A model generated the notes under the pieces. It did not search any database and was not told the DNA's origin. It saw only the letters and a program-made list of their open reading frames with translations. A stretch of DNA of 64,000 nucleotides from Polytrichum commune (taxonomy: Eukaryota > Streptophyta > Polytrichopsida > Polytrichales > Polytrichaceae). The stretch is from the NCBI GenBank assembly GCA_950295325.1, contig OX485804.1, forward strand, positions 41,280,429 through 41,344,428, in the 5' to 3' direction. This document shows positions 57,221 to 64,000 of this stretch, piece by piece. Within the stretch, counting starts at the first letter, position 1, and every line of letters begins with the position of its first letter. A program made the position numbers and the translations under genes.

Positions 57221-58809
57221 ATGAAATCCCTACCAACAAGAGTCATTTCACGATCACCATCTCAATGCCCATGATGGACCAAAGCTACTAGTGTAACATG
57301 CAAACATCAAAACATTGCTACAATGTAACCTTGTAATAGTGGAACATTATGTGAGTTGCATTTACTGAAGGGGAGAGAGGAAGGGGGGGGAATAATTACC
57401 CTAGGGGTTGACTCATAAGTCCACTTTGAGCCATTTGACTTTTGATATCAACATAATCCTATATCATGTGCAAAAGTCGGGCTACTAGGTCAATAGGTTA
57501 ATCTATATATTCGACCCATTTACAACCAAAATTTTAGTGCATTTTGTAAACCATTCCAATATGCCAACTCTTGGTAGTCAAAGGCTTTGTACATTTAGAT
57601 GATTTTTTTGCAGGACCTTCTCAATGAGTAAATGACAAAAATGGATGAAAAATTAAATTGTTGGATAAAATTTGCACATTTATCATCAAAAAATAGATCT
57701 AAAATTAGAAACCCCTTTTGTACATCTACCTTTACTCTAAAATTCACAAAGCCTTTTCAATTTGTACGTACTAGAGTAATACATTACCTTCCCTTTATGT
57801 AAAACATGTACGGTTTTGCTTTAAACAATAACTCTTTTTACACTTATGTTGGTTCGTACGTGGTATGAAGAGTCCACCCACTGGGTGTATTACATGGGGT
57901 GAAAGCCATGCGCTAACATAGGGTGGCATGGGTGGGCATGTGTTGACACACTGATTTAAATATAGGTGGATGCATTCAAGACAAGTCACATATTGAACTA
58001 TGCTAACATGTTGGTCATTGTTCATCAAGGATAACGACTTAAAGATTGTGTCCTTGGGATGTAATACTCCCATAAGTTTTGGTAAAATGGGACAAGTTTG
58101 ACTATGTATGAACTTTTGGTGAACACGGACGCCACATACTTTTGAGGAAAAACACCTTGGAAACAAAGTTTGATGGCTAAGGAAATTATATGTTTGAAAA
58201 TTGAGACTGGGTTTTTATGACATTTGAATAGGTGGACTTGTGACACTAATTATTCATATTATTGTGGATTACCACTTGGAGATATTGATGTTATAGCGCT
58301 TGATTAAGATTAACGATTTAAACCAAAATAACATAAATAGCTCCATCGATTTGGTAGATTGGTCATTTGGTGTTATGCATTGTTATAGTAATTGTTGATT
58401 GAGAATATCAATATTGTGTTTGGATAACATTGTCCCAAAAACGTAGCCAAAAACCTTCGGTTGATAACCAAAATGATTTTTTTATGTTTTTTTTTTTTTT
58501 GGCCATGAGTCGCAATGGTTGAGTCACAATGGACGGGTTGTAAAGGAGAAGTTTTCTTCTAGTGATTGAAAATGATGCTTCTAGTGAAACAATCAAACCA
58601 ACATGTAACTGCCAATGGTTGCTTTAACCAATGTGAGAAACTGGTTTAGTAACACATAAAGGGATAAGAAATATCTCACTCGACATAAAATGATGGTCTC
58701 TATAGAATAAAATAAAAGTTAGAACAAAGCGTAACTCCAAATGGCAACCCACACTAATAGGACAAAATTTGGTGCACCTAAGGTAAGCAAGTCTTAAAAT
58801 GGACACTTT
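57221..58809. other. Intergenic stretch without a recognised gene
   Basis: AT-rich. One opposite-strand open frame of 123 codons (57795-58166) has no recognisable motif and skewed composition. No repeat family of this window was placed here. Confidence 0.35.
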
Positions 58810-59165
58810 CCTCTATACACCCACTTCTCATAGGATATGAACCACGTAGTTAGTTCGAGATATTTTTTCTAGTATTGACCATTTTAGCAAATCCAAATCA
58901 TGTATGTAAGATATTCCTCATGATTTTTGGAACTCCCATGGATATCATATTCATTGTTAAAGTGATTCTATTTTGAGTTAATAATCGATAATACAGGCTC
59001 CCCCACTTGACTATTACATTTAGAATGGTTAATTGATTTTGAACATGTATTTTAAAATTTAAAATTTAAATTTATGTCGATTCTTAGATCCACACCCAAC
59101 CATACACCCCTTAAACATGGGTGTCCGTTTAAAGATCATAAACCAAATTAGGCACATCTCCCTTA
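58810..59165 (-). repeat. Dispersed repeat family B
   Basis: The reverse complement carries the GATTTGGATTTGCTAA, CCAAAAATCATGAG and family-end TAAGGGAGATGTGCC blocks. Confidence 0.6.
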
Positions 59166-59214
59166 GTTGCCAGTGCTTCTAAGACACCAAATTGCAAATT
59201 TTGTTACATGTGAC

Positions 59215-59345
59215 ATCTTTCGGTTTTGCTTTACGAAACTGAAGAATATTCTAGAAATTATTATTTTGTGGGTTGGTACTTCTCCCGAAGTCTTGAATGT
59301 GAACCACTTATTGCTCAAACTCAACCGTTTCATCTTCACAATAGT
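59215..59345 (+). repeat. Dispersed repeat family D, 3' partial copy
   Basis: Shares the ATCTTTCGGTT start block and the CTCAAACTCAACCGTTTCATC block with the copies at 36097 and 51057. Confidence 0.55.
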
Positions 59346-59710
59346 GAAATATTGTATTTAGTGTCACCAATTCAATTTGTCTTGCTCGATACTAATTGCA
59401 AACTGCCCACATAGTGGCACCAACACTAAATGGCATACCTAACATTATTTGTTGTTCCTTGTAAAAATGTTTTGGCATTATAGATTTACAATGTTACAAT
59501 TATTGTCACTGACCAAATTCCAATCATCCATGACAATATTTCACTATAATTTGTTAGGATGTAGAATATACCAAAGTTTGTTTCAATAATTAGTGTGGAT
59601 TTCATCCAAAATTCAATCATCCATGACAAAACTTGTAAACTTATTCATAAGCAGTGTCATAAGAAGAATTACCACAAGTGACATAAAGTACCATATGACA
59701 CTAAACATCA
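59345..59710. mobile_element. MITE-like repeat family H, copy 2
   Basis: Shares ATTGTATTTAGTGTCACCAA, CAACACTAAATG, CTAACATTATTTGT and ACTTATTCATAAG with copy 1. It follows directly on a family D fragment, so one may have inserted into the other. Confidence 0.6.
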
Positions 59711-59840
59711 TGAAAAAACATGTTTAAAAGAGATTGGACTACGCCTTCAAATATTAATAACTACTCCACACTCAACAATGAACACAATTGTGAGGACCTA
59801 TGTATCTAGTTGCAAAAAAAAATCAACAAACATGCATTTC
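59710..59840 (+). repeat. Dispersed repeat family B, left-part copy
   Basis: ACATGTTTAAAAGAGATTGG and ACTACTCCACACTCAACAAT match the 5860-6080 copy closely. Confidence 0.6.
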
Positions 59841-59929
59841 TGATAACCGTAACTAAATCAGGGGAGGTCCGATTCTCAATCCGTTTTTTTTGTTTTTTGT
59901 TTTTGTTTTTTGCAGATGTTTCATTGTGG

Positions 59930-60030
59930 ATTTGCTAATGCAACACGAGTTTTTTTTGTGTCAATTTGATCGGTAGAAGTTGGAGAACATGAAAAAAAGA
60001 ACCAAATAGCACCCACATACCTTACATATT
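59930..60030 (+). repeat. Dispersed repeat family C, upstream of eIF2-beta
   Basis: GTGGATTTGCTAATGCAACA, GGTAGAAGTTGGAGAACATG and CACCCACATACCTTA mark it. It ends about 230 bp before the eIF2-beta ATG. Confidence 0.65.
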
Positions 60031-60059
60031 ACCAAAAGCCAAATTTGAATTAAAAAATG

Positions 60060-60260
60060 CCAACCCAAATAGTAACTTACTACAGCATGGGCCTTACCTT
60101 ACTACTTAGTAGGCTTGGGCAAGGAAGTTAGCTGAAGGTGAGCTTTTCCCCTGCTGCGGTGTGTTTGTTGGTTTGGTTAGTTGGGTTCTTCTCCATCTCT
60201 TCTGTGAAACCCTAATCTCCATCGCTCTCCATTCTCGGAGCACACAGCAATTGCGTAGCC
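60060..60260 (+). promoter_or_regulatory. eIF2-beta promoter and 5' leader
   Basis: A short region between the last dispersed repeat (ending about 60030) and the ATG. It contains AAACCCTAATCTCC about 50 bp before the start, a motif common in leaders of plant translation genes. No TATA box is obvious. Confidence 0.45.
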
Positions 60261-63200
60261 ATGGCGGACACTCCGCACGATGAGCCCGTGCCGGAGCTCA
60301 AGGAGGATATCGGAGGCGAGGTATGTTGCTACCCGCTCGGCCGTGTTTTGTTTTGGATCCTATTCGCTTGGAACAATGGGAGCTCAGAAAAACCGGATGT
60401 GATTTGGTGTTGTAATGGCAGATTGGTGCGTTCGATCCCACCAAGAAGAAAAAGAAGAAGAAAGTGCGCATGCAAGAGGACGAGGAGCCGGAGGCTGTGA
60501 AGGAAGTGAGGGAGAGCGTGGAGTCTCTGGCAGGTGAGCGTGGTTAGGGTTTTAGGGTTTATGAGGGTTTGGGCTCGGAGTGGGTTTAGGACGCAATGTG
60601 TTACATGTGATTTTGTGCTTTTGGATTGGAGCATGTGTCTGTTTATGTGCATTTAGTAAGGTTGGGCAAATGTGTGGGTGCCAGCAACCCACACACTCAG
60701 TAGGTGCACTGTAATTGGTTATGTGGCTTTGTTTGGGGACTCAAGAGTTTGAAGCTGACCCTTGTGTGGTCCGGCAGTTGCTGAAGGTCTAGACTCCACA
60801 TTTGCTGGATTGAAGAAAAAGAAGAAGAAGAAGCCGGTAAGCAAAATAACACTGGACCTGTCGGCCTGCCCAAATTTGAATAGGAGTGTTTCGTAGGCAA
60901 ATCTGCCGCTTATTTAGACTTGTGGACATCCTGTCTTAAAGTTCTGAAATCTCTTTCACAAACTGACATTGGGATCAGGGGAAATTCCTCTCTCGAAAAA
61001 GGACTGGGTTGTATCTATGAACTACACAAGGCGGCTGACTAGTATTTGTTGAGTGAAGGTTGAAGGGGAATCTTTGGACGAAGAAAATGGTGATGCTGAA
61101 GATGAAGAAAATGGTAAGTATTGCTGCTTACAGGTTCTAATTGTAATATCAGATTTGGTGCCCTTCTCAGACCTGTGTCATAGTGGCATGGAAGTTCATT
61201 AGCATTCCCTGTTCCAGCTTGGGTTTCTGTGGTCAAACGTGTTGAATCTATTAAGCCTCTTGTAGAGGTCACTATAACTTCAGCTGAAGTTTTTGTATAC
61301 TGTGTCAAAACTTTCTGGTCAATATAACAGGGCTGTCTCTTTCCACAGGGGTGGAGGTGGAAGCTGAAGACGAGGAGGAAGCAGTAGGTATTGAGCTCGG
61401 AGGAACAACAGCTTACCCTTGGGAGGGCACTGATCGTGACTATAAGTATGACGAGGTGAGCTTAATTTATTTTTGAAGTGCAGTCCCTTGTTGCCTGTGT
61501 CATTCGGGAGTTCTTTCTGCTCAATCCCACTGCAGAACAAAGCAACAAAGTGCACTTGCTATAGGATTTTAATTATCTTATATAGGTCATCAAAGAGGGA
61601 ACTGGAGGGATGTCTCGGGTTTAATTCATAGCATTCTTAGGTGGTGAATTTGGTGTTTTCCCTAGATAAGCATTTTGGAGAGTAAATGTGCAGTGTGATG
61701 TTTTTGGCAAGGCTTTAAGTTGTATCTTGCTAGATGGGAGTAGGCTCTATCTGGAGATAGGTACAATGAGGTGTTGACTAATGAGAGCTTTGCTACTTGA
61801 TTGTGCTTGGCCTTTATGGATGTAACCTTAAACCTTTATTCTTGGAAATTATTCTTGAAGCTATAATAGAAAGAGAACGTCCTTGCAGATGCTTCAGAAT
61901 GCTCTTTGAGTGGTTGACTGTGATTGTCAATGGCCCAAGTCATTTTCTAATAAATGTTCAAATGCGGAGTGCTGCAGCTCCTAGGGCGAGTGTTCAACAT
62001 CCTGAGAGAACACAATCCAGAGCTCTCTGCAGAGAGGAGGCGTACCATCATGAGGCCACCCCAGGTTCTTCGAGAAGGAACCAAGAAGACTGTCTTTGTC
62101 AACTTTATGGACCTCTGCAAGACGTATGCATCCTCACTTTCAGTAACAGTTTATGGTGGAAACTTCTCTTTCATGTTCCATTTAAATATGTCAGCTGTCA
62201 TCCTTAACTTGTTTCCACTTTGTGAATAAGTGAAATGTTACATTGACATAAACTGCTGCAAAGGGTTGCTAGGTAACTTCCATGATGTGGCATTACATAG
62301 TATTGTCATCCTGTCTTGGTTTATATTTGCAATCTAATATCTGTAGTGCTTGTTTCTGAAAATACATTGCAGCCTACATATCATCCCTAGTTGTTTGTGT
62401 TCTGCATTTATATTCCTGATTGCCATATTATCTGTACTTTGTGTAGTATGCATCGGCAACCAGAGCATGTCATGGCTTTTCTATTGGCTGAGTTGGGTAC
62501 AAGTGGATCGCTTGATGGGCAGCAACGTCTAGTTGTGAAAGGGCGATTTGCCCCCAAGGTGTTTGAGGGTATTTTGAGGCGCTACGTCAGTAAGTGACCA
62601 AACTCTGTTGTTACTTGTAGACTTATCCACAAATCATCTTGCAATTTAGAAATAAAGGCTACACTAAATGTCTGATTTAGTGTGGGCCACACTATTTATT
62701 ATATACCCACAACAATGAATGTGGACTAATTATCATGGGCCACCATATATTTCTAGTAACAGCTTCATTCACTAATGATTTCTATCGTGGGCCACATGAT
62801 TAAATGTGTGGGCCAATACTATCAGACTATAAAGATAAGTTCTTGTTGTGAGGTTTTAATTATTTGTAACATGAAAAAAAGAGTTGGAATTGTAATGTAG
62901 CCCACAATACATATGTGACACGTTTATTATAAAGCGCTTTGCGCGCTCTCCTGCAGCCTTCACAACACTAAATCAGATATTTAGTGTAGCCTAATTTGTT
63001 AGGAAAAGCACGTATGACTTGAGATTGTCAAAGCCCTGAACTCTTTGGTGACTTGTTTTTATGAATTGCAGATGAGTATGTGATGTGCAATGGTTGCAAA
63101 AGTCCTGACACTATTCTCACGAAGGAGAATCGTTTGTTCTTTCTGCGGTGTGAGCAGGTAATCCATAAATTTCAATCCCTTATTCAGCTGTATTTCTTTG

Positions 63201-63945
63201 CAATGACTTGGATAGGATAAGAAATAATAAAGCTCGTTTTACTTCAGTGGAACTCATTTATAATGGATCTCATGTAGATGAATATGCTCTTGTGGCTATT
63301 ATGAATTACGATGAGTAGAGAGATGATGAGTTGTTCACTTTTCTGTTGCACGCACATTGGATCTCTATGTTGAGGATCCAAGGGGCCGCAGATAGAGCGT
63401 TGGCTTTGGGTGGTTCATTATTGTTAAGTAATAGAAGTTCTGGGCTGTATTAGATTTATCCTTCAAACTTAATGTGACTTTTCAACCAGGAGTTGGTCCT
63501 TCTATGATTTTCCACTTGTTGATTTGCTTACAATATCAATAGTTTCTTTCCATTTGTGGTGCATGCTCGAAGGGAGTGTTTGGTTTTGAACAAAGAGCAA
63601 CCTGTTTTGGTACATTAAGGACCAAATTCATTCAAGCATCTATTGGCATATCAAAATCAATGAACCGATATTAAATGCTTTTTGTTCAAACCCCCACAAC
63701 TACCTCCAAGCATTCACGAAAAATTTAACTGAAAATGGAAGGTGTTGTATGCAAATCAATGAAAAGTCATATTGAGTCGGGGGTTAACTCCATTGAGCTT
63801 CTTGTTTACTTTCATACGAGTTGTAGTAGTGGTGCTAACATCATTCCTGGGGTATGGTTGTCTGCAGTGTGGATGCTCGCGTTCTGTGGCACCTATCAAG
63901 GCTGGTTTTGTGGCTAGGGTTGGACGTCGGAAGACTACCACTTAA
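60261..63945 (+). CDS. Translation initiation factor eIF2 beta subunit (9 exons)
   Basis: Subunit of the eIF2 ternary complex (eIF2-GTP-Met-tRNAi); its lysine blocks contact eIF5 and eIF2B epsilon. Exons: 60261-60320, 60422-60533, 60778-60836, 61059-61113, 61349-61455, 61978-62123, 62447-62589, 63072-63157, 63868-63945. They join in frame to 281 residues, close to other plant eIF2-beta proteins. N-terminal half: two lysine runs (exons 2 and 3) separated by acidic sequence, then an acidic stretch (exons 4 and 5). C-terminal half: the conserved core ([51 protein letters not shown]) and a Cys4 zinc finger (Cys233, 236, 254, 257). All zinc ligands are present and the stop is within the window. 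Confidence 0.97.
62657..62991. mobile_element. MITE in intron 7 of the eIF2-beta gene
   Basis: A 335-bp element with terminal inverted repeats of about 27 bp starting GGCTACACTAAATGTCTGAT, one mismatch between the arms. GTGGGCCACA-like motifs repeat internally. The flanks are A/T only, so a TA or TAA target duplication cannot be separated from background. It lies between exons 7 and 8 and has no coding capacity. Confidence 0.8.
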
Positions 63946-64000
63946 GAGGTGGTATATTAGTATGATGCTATAATGCCATATGTTATGCTCGGATACAGCT

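Overview
This window is nuclear DNA of a land plant. The signs are intron-rich genes with GT-AG splice sites, a chloroplast-type transit peptide, plant-type SAR1 and eIF2-beta, a class VIII (plant) myosin fragment, and short TTTAGGG interstitial telomeric repeats. One gene is a hybrid histidine kinase with a MASE1 sensor, a combination I would not expect in a flowering plant. It points to a bryophyte or other seed-free lineage; that placement is inference.

Layout: 1-8.4 kb is AT-rich, gene-free and full of short transposon copies. From 8.5 to 17.3 kb (+) lie a GC-rich leader region and a 13-exon MASE1 hybrid histidine kinase. From 18.4 to 24.1 kb (-), tail to tail with the kinase, is a 7-exon plastid alpha/beta hydrolase whose N-terminus looks like a bipartite, twin-arginine lumen-targeting sequence. 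From 24.2 to 45 kb is repeat-rich intergenic DNA with a broken two-exon myosin VIII fragment (27.9-28.5 kb), a G-rich minisatellite, an LTR-like block (30.8-32.9 kb), nested MITEs (34.0-34.9 kb) and two hAT-type MITEs with perfect 8-bp target duplications (37.3 and 38.0 kb). From 45.85 to 47.21 kb (+) is an intact SAR1 GTPase gene, whose upstream segment recurs at three more places in the preceding 1.7 kb. From 48.8 to 50.5 kb is a decayed hAT transposon with its own 8-bp target duplication and a transposase remnant. From 51 to 60 kb are more MITEs and dispersed repeats. From 60.26 to 63.95 kb (+) is a complete 9-exon eIF2-beta gene with a MITE in intron 7.

The four intact genes are not functionally linked: they serve two-component signalling, plastid metabolism, COPII vesicle budding and translation initiation. 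The least ordinary content is the MASE1 kinase, which carries a large hydrophilic insertion inside the sensor, another inside the ATPase domain and a GC-AG intron. The other notable content is the set of transposon families whose ends, target duplications and one empty site can be read directly. All exon models were made by eye from splice signals, reading-frame continuity and recalled family motifs; no transcript or database evidence was available.
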